From positions 10,899 through 74,898 of the forward strand of contig CAJTMV010000018.1 in assembly GCA_910577225.1 (NCBI GenBank): 64,000 nucleotides of DNA. The letters run 5' to 3'. A program made the translations under genes and the position numbers. This stretch comes from an uncultured Eubacterium sp. Its GTDB lineage: Bacteria; Bacillota; Clostridia; Lachnospirales; Lachnospiraceae. Under the pieces are notes generated by a model. That model did not search any database. It was not told where the DNA came from and saw only the letters and a list, made by a program, of their open reading frames with translations. Shown here piece after piece: positions 17,354-26,690 of this stretch; the stretch's first letter is position 1; each line of letters begins with the position of its first letter.

Positions 17354-17713
17354 ATGTCAGTAAAACTATTTGAATCTGAATTAAAAGTTATGGAACTTTT
17401 ATGGGAAGAAGGTGATTTATCAGCCAAAGAGATCGCGCAGCGTCTCAAAGAACAAATTAACTGGAGTAAAACCACTACTTATACCGTACTAAAAAAATGC
17501 GTGGAAAAACAGGCGATCCGCCGAACCGATCCGGGATTTCTCTGCAGCCCGCTGATCAGCCGGCACGAAATACAAAAAGCCGCGACCGAAGATCTGATCG
17601 AGCGCATGTACGGCGGCTCTCAGGATCTGCTGATCGCATCGCTGCTCGGAAAACACGACCTGACGCCGGAACAGATCGCACAGTTAAAAAAGCTGGCAGA
17701 AGAACTGCATTGA
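17354..17713 (+). CDS. BlaI/MecI/CopY-family repressor (first copy)
   Basis: Winged-helix repressor, 119 residues, the family's normal length. Opens with the family-typical LFESELKVMELLWEEGDLSA and has the recognition region INWSKTTTYTVLKKCVEKQA. BlaI-type proteins bind dyads as dimers and are removed by proteolysis when the partner BlaR1 senses its signal. GGAGG stands eight bases before the ATG. The receptor-like gene follows after 8 bp. Confidence 0.92.
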   Translation: MSVKLFESELKVMELLWEEGDLSAKEIAQRLKEQINWSKTTTYTVLKKCVEKQAIRRTDPGFLCSPLISRHEIQKAATEDLIERMYGGSQDLLIASLLGKHDLTPEQIAQLKKLAEELH

Positions 17714-17721
17714 GGTGATCT

Positions 17722-19380
17722 ATGGACAAATGGTTATCTATGGGAATCAATGGAACCTTTCTGATCCTGGCAGTTATCTGCTTCAGATATTTTTTCTCCA
17801 GACAGATTCCCAGACGCTTTTTTGTATTTTTGTGGATTTGCGCGATCGCCCGCCTGCTGCTGCCTGTTTCCATTCCAGTCTGGCAGCCGTCAGGCAGATC
17901 CCCGGCTTTACATGAGTTATCTGAAAAACTGCAGACAAGTGCAGTCGTTCTCTATAACAATGCCGCTCCCATACTTCTGCCCGATACAGGTTCTCAGGCA
18001 GTCGCACCTTCAGCAGGAGTTTCTGATATCGCCGCCATACAAGGCACAGTCTTTTTATGCTCTCTCTGGCTGCCGATAGCAGTTCTGCTTGCTGCTCATA
18101 TTTTAAACAGGCATATGCATGATTTGCGCTTATACCGCATGTCTCTGCCTGCAGACGAGGGGATTGTTTCTGACTGGCTGCGCAGACACAGGACGATTCG
18201 GCAGACAGATATCCGCAAATCCGAATTTGTAAAAAGTCCGCTGACTTACGGCCTGATTCACCCAGTCATTTTACTGCCGTCAGAAATCGAGCTGAATCCG
18301 GAAGAATTACTGTGTATTCTTGAACATGAATGGACGCATATCCGCAGATGGGATATTCTTGTAAAATATCTGCTGTATCTGACCATATGCATCTACTGGT
18401 TTCACCCTCTGGTATGGATGATGGCGCCGCTGCTTAACAGGGATATCGAGCTGGCCTGCGACGAAGAAGCGATCAGACACGTTTCTGATCATTTCAAAAA
18501 AACATACCTGCTTACTCTTATTCGTCTGGCAGAAAACTACCAGCCTTCAGCTTTTCCAATGAACGCCGGTTTCTCCAGACACTCAGAAATCGAAGAAAGG
18601 ATCCGATTCATTATGAAAACAAAGAAATATTCATACAAAACGGCCGCCCTTACAATTGGGATGCTTTTATGTACAGTCACAACATTTACCGTATCCGCAC
18701 AGGATGCATCCAAAGAAGCTGCAGCAGGTGTCACAACAGAATCTGCAATAAAAGTAACAACAGAAACCGCAGTAACATCCGCAGCAGAAACCGCACCGAA
18801 AAAACAGTCAGAGGCGGCTGACAATTCCGGCGATCTGTTTCACACGCCTTCCGATACCAGTACGCCGAAAACCCCCGCTGCGACGACTTCCGGCGCCGAA
18901 CAGACCAGCGGCGGCAGCTGCGGCCAAAACGACCCGACCGTCAGTGAAGAACAGATTGTGATAAACAACCCGACCGCTGCAGGAGCGCAGATTGTGATAA
19001 ATGATCCTACCGCTACAGGTGAACAGATTGTGACGCTTGCCAGACAATATCTGGGCAATCCTTATCAGTACAACGGCGACGATTTGTTTCGTGGCGTCGA
19101 CGACGACGGATTTGTAAAAGCCATTTATGCACTGGCTGGTATCGATCTTCCTGACGATCTTTATACACTTGCCGCCAGCGATTATGAAATCCCCCTGGCA
19201 GAGTTACGTGCCGGAGATATTATTTTCTATACCGAAACGAAAGATCAGGACGTCTGGTTTCATGCAGCTATTTACAATGGCGACGGGCGAATCATCCATG
19301 CCAAAAACAGAAAAAAAGGAATTGCGCTCTCTGACCTGTCTTACCGGCCATTCGGCAGCGCTGTCCGTATTTTGGAATAA
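17722..19380 (+). CDS. BlaR1-like M56 metallopeptidase with degenerate NlpC/P60 sensor domain
   Basis: Membrane receptor-protease expected to inactivate the adjacent BlaI-like repressor. 552 residues: N-terminal helices, M56 zinc motif H202-E-W-T-H206 followed by IRRWD, and a helix near 305-325. Then comes a low-complexity Thr/Ala-rich linker with the tandem unit QIVINNPTAAGA/QIVINDPTATGE (~412-434). The C-terminal domain (~440-552) resembles NlpC/P60: ARQYLGNPYQYNG, GFVKAIYALAGI, AGDIIFY, FHAAIYNGDGRIIHA. The catalytic D-C-S triplet of that family is replaced by DDD, so position 461 is Asp instead of Cys and the domain should bind but not cleave. A penicillin-binding domain, normal in BlaR1, is absent. 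The likely signal is cell-wall peptide rather than beta-lactam (inference). Confidence 0.85.
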   Translation: MDKWLSMGINGTFLILAVICFRYFFSRQIPRRFFVFLWICAIARLLLPVSIPVWQPSGRSPALHELSEKLQTSAVVLYNNAAPILLPDTGSQAVAPSAGVSDIAAIQGTVFLCSLWLPIAVLLAAHILNRHMHDLRLYRMSLPADEGIVSDWLRRHRTIRQTDIRKSEFVKSPLTYGLIHPVILLPSEIELNPEELLCILEHEWTHIRRWDILVKYLLYLTICIYWFHPLVWMMAPLLNRDIELACDEEAIRHVSDHFKKTYLLTLIRLAENYQPSAFPMNAGFSRHSEIEERIRFIMKTKKYSYKTAALTIGMLLCTVTTFTVSAQDASKEAAAGVTTESAIKVTTETAVTSAAETAPKKQSEAADNSGDLFHTPSDTSTPKTPAATTSGAEQTSGGSCGQNDPTVSEEQIVINNPTAAGAQIVINDPTATGEQIVTLARQYLGNPYQYNGDDLFRGVDDDGFVKAIYALAGIDLPDDLYTLAASDYEIPLAELRAGDIIFYTETKDQDVWFHAAIYNGDGRIIHAKNRKKGIALSDLSYRPFGSAVRILE

Positions 19381-19446
19381 AGTTTGCTCCTTCATATATC
19401 ATGATACCAAAAACAACACAGGCTGAACCGGAATAACTGCTGCAAT

Positions 19447-19488
19447 GCCATGTCCAATAAAAGCATTCTGCTTTTTGTCGGACATGGC
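19447..19488. terminator. Hairpin between convergent BlaR1-like and restriction genes
   Basis: GCCATGTCC (19447-19455) pairs with GGACATGGC (19480-19488), with an inner TAAAAGCA/TGCTTTTT pairing. It lies between converging genes; terminator function is likely but the U-tract lies inside the stem. Confidence 0.45.
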
Positions 19489-19520
19489 AAACAGCGCAAA
19501 AGCACTCATCCCCGGACTTT

Positions 19521-22352
19521 CTACAGATTCACGGTTCCGGTTCCATTTTCCTGCCGCATCGCTATCTCCATGAACGATTCATAACTATCTGCAACCGCAT
19601 AACCCACGTTTCCATTACTAATCGCCTGAAAGTGCTCTCCTGCACAATGAATTTTGGATTTCTCCGCAGGACAAAGCTGCATGAAATCCATGTTTCCTTT
19701 TATCTCCACAATCCAATACATCTGTTTTACCGTTCCCTGATGAAATGCAATCGCCCAGTCCGGAGTATAATTACCGGCCGGCGTAGAGATACAGAATTCA
19801 TGCGGCAGCTTCACATATACGGCTACCTCATCCGCAGCATCCAGCTTTTCAGCAAATACCTTCTCTCTGACAGAATCATAAACGACATAATCAAACAAAT
19901 GCTTATTTGTCCTGATTGCATTCACCCCCGGCCTGCCCCTGATCACAGCCTTTGTAAAAATATCTGTATCATACGTATGATCCAGCGCCCTGTATGTGAT
20001 ATGCCCGATCATCGCAGCCGCTTTCTGCTCATCGATCAAAGCCGCTGCCCTGCTTATAAATTCTTCCGGATTTTCCCTGAACTGGTCAAAAATCCGCTCT
20101 TCCATTCCGGTCAGAATCCGGATCACATCTTTTCTGGTAAGTCCTGTCTCGTCGACTATTTTTCCTGCCAGGTCATACCTGACTCCATGATTCACGCAGC
20201 TCATTGTATCCGCTCCCTGACTGGCTGTTGATATTCTGACCATAGAAGCTCCTGCTAACAGCTCTTTTCCAGACTGGATCTCTTTCATCTGCCCGGACTC
20301 CACTTTAAAGCAAATCTTCGATACACGGAGTCTTTTATTTAATGTTGCAATTACTTTCTGAATCAGCTCTTCGGTATTGTAATCTGCTGCATATACCGAT
20401 CTGGTATTTATCCCTGACCACAGTGCCTGAAATTCCTTGCTGTTTAGCTTTTCCTGATCTGCCTGCAGCTCTATCTGGCTGCCCCGCGCGTTTTCAGGCG
20501 CCATAAGTGTTCTGTCGCCGGCTTTCCGCGGTCTGTCCGCAGCCGCCTGCGCAATCTCTGCCTGCAGTCCTTTGGCAAAGCTCTCATAACTCTCGCTGGC
20601 AATTATCGTAAGCACATTTACCTGATGCACTTCAGCGCCAAGCACGCTGGCATCCATACGCTGTCCCTGCCGATCGACACACAGTCGCAGTCCCCGCCCT
20701 ACTTCCTGCCGTTTCCGCACCTCGCTGCCGCTCTGCTTCAGGGTGCATATCTGGAACACATTCGGGTTATCCCATCCTTCCCGAAGCGCTGAATGCGAAA
20801 AAAGAAATCTGACTGGCGATCTTTTGGGATCCGGATCCAAAAGCAGTTCTTTATTTTTCATAATAAGATCATATGCATCCATATCATTTGACGTCTTATT
20901 CTTCCTGTCATCACCGGCTATCCGGTTTACGATATGTCCGTGCTTATCCATCGAAAAATATCCTGCATGTGTATTTGACGCAGATAACTGTGCCAGATAT
21001 TTCATATAATCTTCCTCGCCAGTCCTATATTGCAGATGCCCGATAATATCCTGATATTCTTCTTCAAACATCTGCGCATAAATCCCATTTTCAGATTGTC
21101 CGGCTGAATCATATTGTCTATAGTGCGCAACCTCGTCAATAAAAAACAAAGACAATACCTTGATCCCCCTGGCAAACAGCTGGCGCTCTCTTTCTATATG
21201 AGATAAGATGGTCTCCCGAATCTGAATCCGGCGGATCTGTTCTTCATTTACCTTACCAAGGACATCCCCGGCATATAGTTTTATCCCATTGACAAACTCC
21301 ACCGAGTCGTCGCGTCCATCGATCCTCTTTACCACAAATCCGTCTTTGTACTCTGGGAGTCCGCCGGAAGCAGCATACAAATCAAAACCGACGCCTGCTT
21401 TTCGGGACTTCCTCTCAATACCCGAATCCCCCCTGACATCGAACTGTATCGCAGCTGTCGGAGCGGCTTTTGAAAGATGGATGCTCTCTAAATATACATA
21501 GCTGTCGGTCGCAGTTGTTCCCGACTCTGTAATACCTTTAACCGCAATCCTTTTAACCAGCTGCTGCTGATAAGCGTCTATCGCATCCAGACGATAAACC
21601 ATGTTGTAAATGCTGTCGGATTTATGAGTCGCCGAATAACGAAGCGTCATCAGCGGATGAAATGCCCTGAGATTCTCTTTCGTCTGCTTTCCCTCGACAG
21701 ACTGCGGCTCATCGATGATCAAAATCGGATGGGTCTTCGCCAGGATATCGACAGGTCTCCTGCCGTGAAATTCGTCCAGTTTCATATATATTCTTCTGGC
21801 ATCCCTGCTCTTTGCATGAAATGCCTGCGAATTGATAATCATAACATTGATGGAGCAGTCCGAAGCAAAACGGTCGATTTCCGTTAAATGCGAAGAGTTG
21901 AAGATAAAAAAACGTATTTTCTTACCGTATTCTTCAGCAAAATGTTCCTGCGTTACCTGAAACGCTTTGTATACGCCTTCACGGATTGCAATACCCGGCA
22001 CAACAATCAGATACCTGCTCCATCCATATTGCTTATTCAGTTCATAGATTGTCTTAATATACGTATATGTCTTACCTACGCCGGTCTCCATTTCTATGGT
22101 CAGATTAAATTTGCCCTCCAGCTTATCCGAAGGAGCAATCTGATGACTTCTCTGTATCTGATTCAAATGCTCCAGAATCACGCTGTCTGTAAGCTCCGGC
22201 ACAATATCTGCATTTGACCAGCCTGTAAAATCATCGTCTTCGGTAAATTCAGTCTGATAAAAAGGCGTCAGGTATGGTTGTCCCGCAAAGACGTCTACAA
22301 CCGCTTTCGCAGCATCCGACTGGAACTTTTGACGCTTAAACTGCAGCTTCAT
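19521..22352 (-). CDS. res: Type III restriction enzyme Res subunit
   Basis: ATP-dependent helicase-nuclease that, with Mod, cleaves DNA carrying unmethylated sites in inverse orientation. 943 residues. The SF2 helicase core has Walker A METGVGKTYTY (~88-98) and the DExx box IIDEPQSVEG (~211). The helicase C-terminal region contains SALREGWDNPNVFQICTL and RQEVGRGLRLCVDRQ. A PD-(D/E)xK nuclease lies at the end (YTPDWAIAF at ~862; IVEIKG at ~880). All catalytic motifs look intact and there are no frameshifts. Located 16 bp after mod in the same operon. Confidence 0.93.
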   Translation of the reverse strand: MKLQFKRQKFQSDAAKAVVDVFAGQPYLTPFYQTEFTEDDDFTGWSNADIVPELTDSVILEHLNQIQRSHQIAPSDKLEGKFNLTIEMETGVGKTYTYIKTIYELNKQYGWSRYLIVVPGIAIREGVYKAFQVTQEHFAEEYGKKIRFFIFNSSHLTEIDRFASDCSINVMIINSQAFHAKSRDARRIYMKLDEFHGRRPVDILAKTHPILIIDEPQSVEGKQTKENLRAFHPLMTLRYSATHKSDSIYNMVYRLDAIDAYQQQLVKRIAVKGITESGTTATDSYVYLESIHLSKAAPTAAIQFDVRGDSGIERKSRKAGVGFDLYAASGGLPEYKDGFVVKRIDGRDDSVEFVNGIKLYAGDVLGKVNEEQIRRIQIRETILSHIERERQLFARGIKVLSLFFIDEVAHYRQYDSAGQSENGIYAQMFEEEYQDIIGHLQYRTGEEDYMKYLAQLSASNTHAGYFSMDKHGHIVNRIAGDDRKNKTSNDMDAYDLIMKNKELLLDPDPKRSPVRFLFSHSALREGWDNPNVFQICTLKQSGSEVRKRQEVGRGLRLCVDRQGQRMDASVLGAEVHQVNVLTIIASESYESFAKGLQAEIAQAAADRPRKAGDRTLMAPENARGSQIELQADQEKLNSKEFQALWSGINTRSVYAADYNTEELIQKVIATLNKRLRVSKICFKVESGQMKEIQSGKELLAGASMVRISTASQGADTMSCVNHGVRYDLAGKIVDETGLTRKDVIRILTGMEERIFDQFRENPEEFISRAAALIDEQKAAAMIGHITYRALDHTYDTDIFTKAVIRGRPGVNAIRTNKHLFDYVVYDSVREKVFAEKLDAADEVAVYVKLPHEFCISTPAGNYTPDWAIAFHQGTVKQMYWIVEIKGNMDFMQLCPAEKSKIHCAGEHFQAISNGNVGYAVADSYESFMEIAMRQENGTGTVNL

Positions 22353-22368
22353 CTATCCATCCTCCTGC

Positions 22369-24336
22369 TTAAATGACTTTGACCTTTGTATCCGGCGCTA
22401 ATTGTTTAAAAAGTTCCTGCACATTCATTTTTGACGGGCTGTTTGTAAAACTGCTGTCGCAAAACACCGCGCAAAGCGGCTGTCTGTCTGCGATATTTAT
22501 AAATACTTCCTCCGGGATATTCTTTTGAAAACAGGCGATAAGATCTCCGTCGTTATAGTTATGTATAATACATCCGGAAATTTCTTCTGTCCGACAGGGT
22601 AAAGATAGCGAAAATCCCCATTCCAGTACACATCCAAACAACAAATCCAGATCGTTTCTGTCCTCTTTGACGTTTGATTCCAGCATAGGGAGCATTCCCT
22701 GGGAATATTCATCCGCACAGTAATAAACGTCTTTCATATTAGACTCGTCTACTTTAAATACTCTGAATCCATAATCGATCGCCGCGCCCGTCTCTCTCTT
22801 TATGAGATCTCCGGCCCTTCGGATTCTGTCTTTTCCTATCTGGCAGATATTTTGATATCCCTGCCGATACGCTTCTGATTTTTTAGAAACAGTCTCCGGA
22901 ATCTGAATCATTATATACCTCCTGTCCGCTCCGTCTTCTGCGTTTGCCTGCATAACTGCGTGCGCGACAGTTGCTGAGCCGGAGAAAAAGTCAAGAATAA
23001 TATCTCCTTCTCCTGTCAATGCCTGAATATGTTCCTTACAAATACTTACCACCTTCGGCGTATCAAAAGGAATTTTCATCTGAGAAAGCATCTCTGTATC
23101 GCTGCTGCCATAATATAACAGAGACGGAATATTTTCATACATATGATCCTTTAGCAGATATTTACTGTTCGGTATTATCGTTTCATCTTTTCCAAACAGA
23201 ATACGTCCCTCTTCCATCATTTTTTTCATCGTCGCCGGCGGATTCCTCCATCCCCGCTCCGGTACCGGACACGGCTTTTGGGTAACCGGATGTATTAACG
23301 GAAGAAAATAATCATCCGGAGCCTGTTTCTTATTTGGCCATGCCATAGATACCGAACGATATACGTCTCCATTCTGATCTATTTTATGATAAGCCTTTTC
23401 ACCGCCGCTAAAATCATTCTGCATTCTTACCCACGCTGAAAATTCCTCGTTCGCATCATCCAGCGAATAGTCCCGCCCCATTTTTGCATAAATCTGCGCG
23501 GCTTTTTTTAAGATTGTCTGCGCATTTTTTTTAGGTCTTTGCATCTTACAATTTTGTGTAAATACCACCTTATTTTTTGCATATGCCACAATATATTCAT
23601 GCTGATATGAAATCCCGCGCGCATCGCCTTTCGGATTTCGCTTATCCCACACAATCGTACCCAGATCATTGGCTTCGCCGAATACTTCGGCACATATTTT
23701 CTGTAAATTACTGATTTCATGCTCATCCATATTGATCAGAATAACCCCGTCTTCTGTCAGCATATTCCTGGCCAGCAATAATCTGGAATAAATCATCGAG
23801 CACCAGTCTGAGTGATATTTCCCGGCAGTCTCGCTGTTTTCTCTGCTGAAATTCACATTTCCGTCTTCGTCAAAATAACCGGTCCCATTCGCGTATTCTT
23901 CGTTGTCCATCACAAACGAGTCCGGATATACAAAATCATGTCCTGTATTGTATGGCGGATCTATGTAGATGAGTCTGACTGCGCAAAGATAGCTTTCCTG
24001 CAACAATTTTAGCGCTTCTAAATTATCGCCCTGGATATACAGATTTTTTGTTACGTCCCATTCCCTGCTTTCCGACACATCCGGCCGCAGCGTTTTTCGA
24101 ATCGGTTTATTTGCTTCGACAATTGCAGCCTTTTTTCCCACCCATGTAAATGCATAAGATTCCTCTCCCGGCAAAACAGTATCTTCTAACAACTGCTGAA
24201 GCATCTCCATGTTTACGGAAAGCCTGCGGTTTCCATAAGCGTCCGCTCGTTCAGTGACGCAGCCTGGAAACAGTCTGCCTAATAACGCAATATTATGAGC
24301 GGCCATATCCATCGATTCCATTCTCATTTTTTCCAT
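22369..24336 (-). CDS. mod: Type III DNA methyltransferase (Mod)
   Basis: Adenine-N6 methyltransferase and specificity subunit of the type III system. 655 residues. Beta-class motif order: catalytic motif IV YIDPPYNTGHDF near residue 126, the central target-recognition region (~180-400), then motif I ILDFFSGSATVAHAVM near residue 447. The ATG at 24336 is preferred over a TTG two codons earlier, because AGGGAG is then eight bases upstream. It lies two bases after the stop of the preceding small gene, so translation is coupled. The recognition sequence cannot be read from the gene. No simple-sequence repeat for phase variation is visible. Confidence 0.93.
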   Translation of the reverse strand: MEKMRMESMDMAAHNIALLGRLFPGCVTERADAYGNRRLSVNMEMLQQLLEDTVLPGEESYAFTWVGKKAAIVEANKPIRKTLRPDVSESREWDVTKNLYIQGDNLEALKLLQESYLCAVRLIYIDPPYNTGHDFVYPDSFVMDNEEYANGTGYFDEDGNVNFSRENSETAGKYHSDWCSMIYSRLLLARNMLTEDGVILINMDEHEISNLQKICAEVFGEANDLGTIVWDKRNPKGDARGISYQHEYIVAYAKNKVVFTQNCKMQRPKKNAQTILKKAAQIYAKMGRDYSLDDANEEFSAWVRMQNDFSGGEKAYHKIDQNGDVYRSVSMAWPNKKQAPDDYFLPLIHPVTQKPCPVPERGWRNPPATMKKMMEEGRILFGKDETIIPNSKYLLKDHMYENIPSLLYYGSSDTEMLSQMKIPFDTPKVVSICKEHIQALTGEGDIILDFFSGSATVAHAVMQANAEDGADRRYIMIQIPETVSKKSEAYRQGYQNICQIGKDRIRRAGDLIKRETGAAIDYGFRVFKVDESNMKDVYYCADEYSQGMLPMLESNVKEDRNDLDLLFGCVLEWGFSLSLPCRTEEISGCIIHNYNDGDLIACFQKNIPEEVFINIADRQPLCAVFCDSSFTNSPSKMNVQELFKQLAPDTKVKVI

Positions 24337-24338
24337 TG

Positions 24339-25112
24339 TCAACGCTCCCTGGTCGTGCCGGCCGCCGCAAACTGCTGCATCGTCATGCTTGTCAGATATC
24401 TGCAGTATGGCTGCGTCCTGTGATCGAATTCAAACAATTTTACTATTGATACATCATCCATAAACGGTTTTTTCGTTCTGTGATTATAAACAATATAAAA
24501 GTCCAGATTTGTTTTTCGCGCCAGTCTGGAAAGCAATATAAAGTTGTTATAATCATCCTCGTATGGCTCCCATATCTTAATATCTTTATGAGATCTTTTT
24601 AACTCGATCATCTCGCTGATCCGGCCATTATCCAAACGCAGCAGATCGATATCAACTGCCAGAATCGAATCTCCCATATGCGTTCTCTGCCATTCATGAT
24701 ACGTACTGGAGCCTTTATCATTGATCGATTTTTTCGCACGCTTTTCATTCATGGTTAACCCATACTGCTCAAACCGTTCCCGAAGATCCATGTCTGAAAG
24801 AACCGGCATGGTATGCATTCCCTGTTCCCAATATCGAACCTGTTCGAACGGTTTCGCCGGATCAAATCTGACAAAATTAATCGGCAGATCTGTATTCTTT
24901 GTCAGCTGCTTTGCAACGTTTAGCGCACGCTTTTCGTCCTCCGTAATCTGCACATCCAGTTTCATTCCGGATGCAACGGTAAGCACCCGCGGCTCATTGT
25001 ACTCATCGCCATAGATCAGCAGCCATAAATTACGGCCTGTCCAATAAAAACTGCCGCGTTGTTCGCAGTTTTCCAAAAATCGATACACCCCGTTTCCCTG
25101 ATAATACCTCAT
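24339..25112 (-). CDS. Type III RM-associated protein with PD-(D/E)xK-like motif
   Basis: 257-residue protein leading the restriction operon; the family is not one I can name. Start ATG at 25112 is set by GGAGGTGACGGT. The C-terminal half shows AVDIDLLRLDNG (~150) followed by ISEMIELKRS (~165), the D...ExK spacing of restriction-type nucleases. The context also has an aromatic-rich FYIVYNHRTKKPF segment. The N-terminal part (YRFLENCEQRGSFYWTGRNLWLLIYG) may be a separate domain. Two-base spacing to mod means it is translated with the system, so it is probably a nuclease or regulator in the same defence function. The nuclease reading rests on a short motif only. Confidence 0.6.
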   Translation of the reverse strand: MRYYQGNGVYRFLENCEQRGSFYWTGRNLWLLIYGDEYNEPRVLTVASGMKLDVQITEDEKRALNVAKQLTKNTDLPINFVRFDPAKPFEQVRYWEQGMHTMPVLSDMDLRERFEQYGLTMNEKRAKKSINDKGSSTYHEWQRTHMGDSILAVDIDLLRLDNGRISEMIELKRSHKDIKIWEPYEDDYNNFILLSRLARKTNLDFYIVYNHRTKKPFMDDVSIVKLFEFDHRTQPYCRYLTSMTMQQFAAAGTTRER

Positions 25113-25148
25113 ACCGTCACCTCCATATTTTCTGCTGTGCCGCTTTTG

Positions 25149-25241
25149 TGCCGCCCGCAATACCAAAATTCTGGTTCTTACCAGTTCCTCTATATCTTCG
25201 ATGGCTGCTCTTCGATATTCAAAAATACGATCCTGCATCAC
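25149..25241 (-). pseudogene. Possible N-terminal fragment of a GNAT acetyltransferase
   Basis: In frame upstream of the restriction-operon leader gene, about 31 residues read as YRRAAIEDIEELVRTRILVL, the usual first strand and helix of GNAT acetyltransferases. The similarity stops before any acetyl-CoA-binding motif. It may be the remnant of a gene interrupted when the restriction module entered. Short, so uncertain. Confidence 0.35.
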
Positions 25242-25510
25242 CTATCCTCCTGCATCCTGTCACATCGGATCACTCATTTTTCCTGCCGCCGGACAAACGG
25301 ATAAGACAAATGGCAATCTCTTCTACCGACATTCGTTCTCATTTCTCCGCCCAGTCCCATGCCGATAATTCTCCAGGCGCTGTCGATAGTTTTGTGCTAC
25401 CCATCCTGTTTCTGTATCGCTGCCATCTTCCTTTGCAAGACTGCCGCTTTCGTTACTCCATGCCCTGATCGCTATCGCGAACAGGTATCTCTGTCTGCAG
25501 CAAACGCTTC

Positions 25511-26275
25511 TTATAGTAGATATTTTTCTATCGTTCCCTGCTCCGCCACACTGTTCCCTAACAGCGTAATCGCCTGTACGGGACAGATATTGACGCAGCG
25601 GTAACACATCGTACATCTGTCTCCTGCAGCAGCGGCGTTCTGACGCATTTTCAGATTCTTCATCGGACATAACGATACACATCGGCCACAGCCCGCGCAT
25701 TTTGGCACATCTATTTTAACTTTGTCCGAATATTTTTCGGTTTTTCTATAAAAATACAGGCGCTGTCCGAACAAACCTGCCAGGTGGCAAAAGCAACCAA
25801 GGCCTTCCTGCGGCGCCTTTCCTTCTTTCATTTTCCGCGCCGCTTTTTCGATCTTTTTCTCCGCCAGGCGTACAAGCTGCTTATTTTTATCCAAAGAACG
25901 CTTCAGCACCTTTTCATCCGCGATACTATCCGGCATTTTCAAATGCAATCCGCCTTCTATTCGTGCTCCGTACTTTTTCAACCGCCGTGCTAAAATACCT
26001 GCTCCATCCCCGCTGAACAATCCCATGGTCGCTATTACAAAAATTCTTTTTCCCATCCACAGACTTTGATTCTGATCTATAAAATCTCTGAGCATTTTAG
26101 GAATATTGCTATATTGTACCGAATAAGAAAACACGATATCTCTGTCCTCTTTTATATGTTTTCCTGCGTTTGTATCCTCCACGGCATATGCCTTTGCCGT
26201 TTCATCATATTTTTTCAAAAACAGTTCCAGCGCATATCTGGAATTTCCTGTTCCGCTAAAATAAATTCCAATCAT
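25511..26275 (-). CDS. EFR1-family ferredoxin-flavodoxin fusion protein
   Basis: Electron-transfer protein, 254 residues. The N-terminal flavodoxin-like domain has the FMN-phosphate loop YFSGTGNSRYA at residues 5-15. A linker helix region follows, and a C-terminal 2[4Fe-4S] ferredoxin with CAGCGRCVSLCP (~195) and CTMCYRCVNICP (~223). This arrangement is the EFR1 family common in Clostridia. GGAG lies eight bases before the ATG. Single gene, with a bidirectional terminator upstream separating it from the helicase gene. Redox partners are not visible. Confidence 0.9.
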   Translation of the reverse strand: MIGIYFSGTGNSRYALELFLKKYDETAKAYAVEDTNAGKHIKEDRDIVFSYSVQYSNIPKMLRDFIDQNQSLWMGKRIFVIATMGLFSGDGAGILARRLKKYGARIEGGLHLKMPDSIADEKVLKRSLDKNKQLVRLAEKKIEKAARKMKEGKAPQEGLGCFCHLAGLFGQRLYFYRKTEKYSDKVKIDVPKCAGCGRCVSLCPMKNLKMRQNAAAAGDRCTMCYRCVNICPVQAITLLGNSVAEQGTIEKYLL

Positions 26276-26690
26276 TTCAAATCTCCAGTCCTTCGGTCGG
26301 TCCGCATACTCTGTGATTCTATCTCGTACATTCGTCTTTTCATGGTCTCTCGTTCTTCAGGTAAAATCCGGCAAAACTAACGGAATAACAAAATACCAGG
26401 ACATGGCAGTTATGCTACGTTGTCCTGGTATTTTATTGTTTTTATACTGCTTCTTTGTTTCAAACACATATCCCCGCGGAAAATAAAGGATATCATCTGT
26501 GTCTCTCCATTAAATACATATTCCTGCAAAACGAAAAAGCTGTCGTCTGTTTCTCTCCACTGTAATCATAGCATACAAATTTCATGAATACAAGACTGTT
26601 AAAATAGATATCCGTATGTTAATCTTGCATAGCGATGATTCATAAACATTATCTTTCACTTTTATTCTTTTCAGGGAGGTCACAGTCAGT
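26276..26690. other. Divergent intergenic region
   Basis: 415 bp without a gene. It holds the terminator-like hairpin at 26391-26433 and two similar short stretches (GTGTCTCTCCATTAA at ~26500 and GTTTCTCTCCACTGT at ~26550), both of unknown meaning. No promoter is strong enough to call. Confidence 0.5.
26391..26446. terminator. Hairpin with U-tract upstream of helD
   Basis: 13-bp perfect arms AAATACCAGGACA (26391-26403) and TGTCCTGGTATTT (26421-26433), then ATTGTTTTTA. It reads as a terminator in both directions. No gene ends here on the plus strand, so it may end an unannotated small transcript or be a leftover. Confidence 0.6.
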
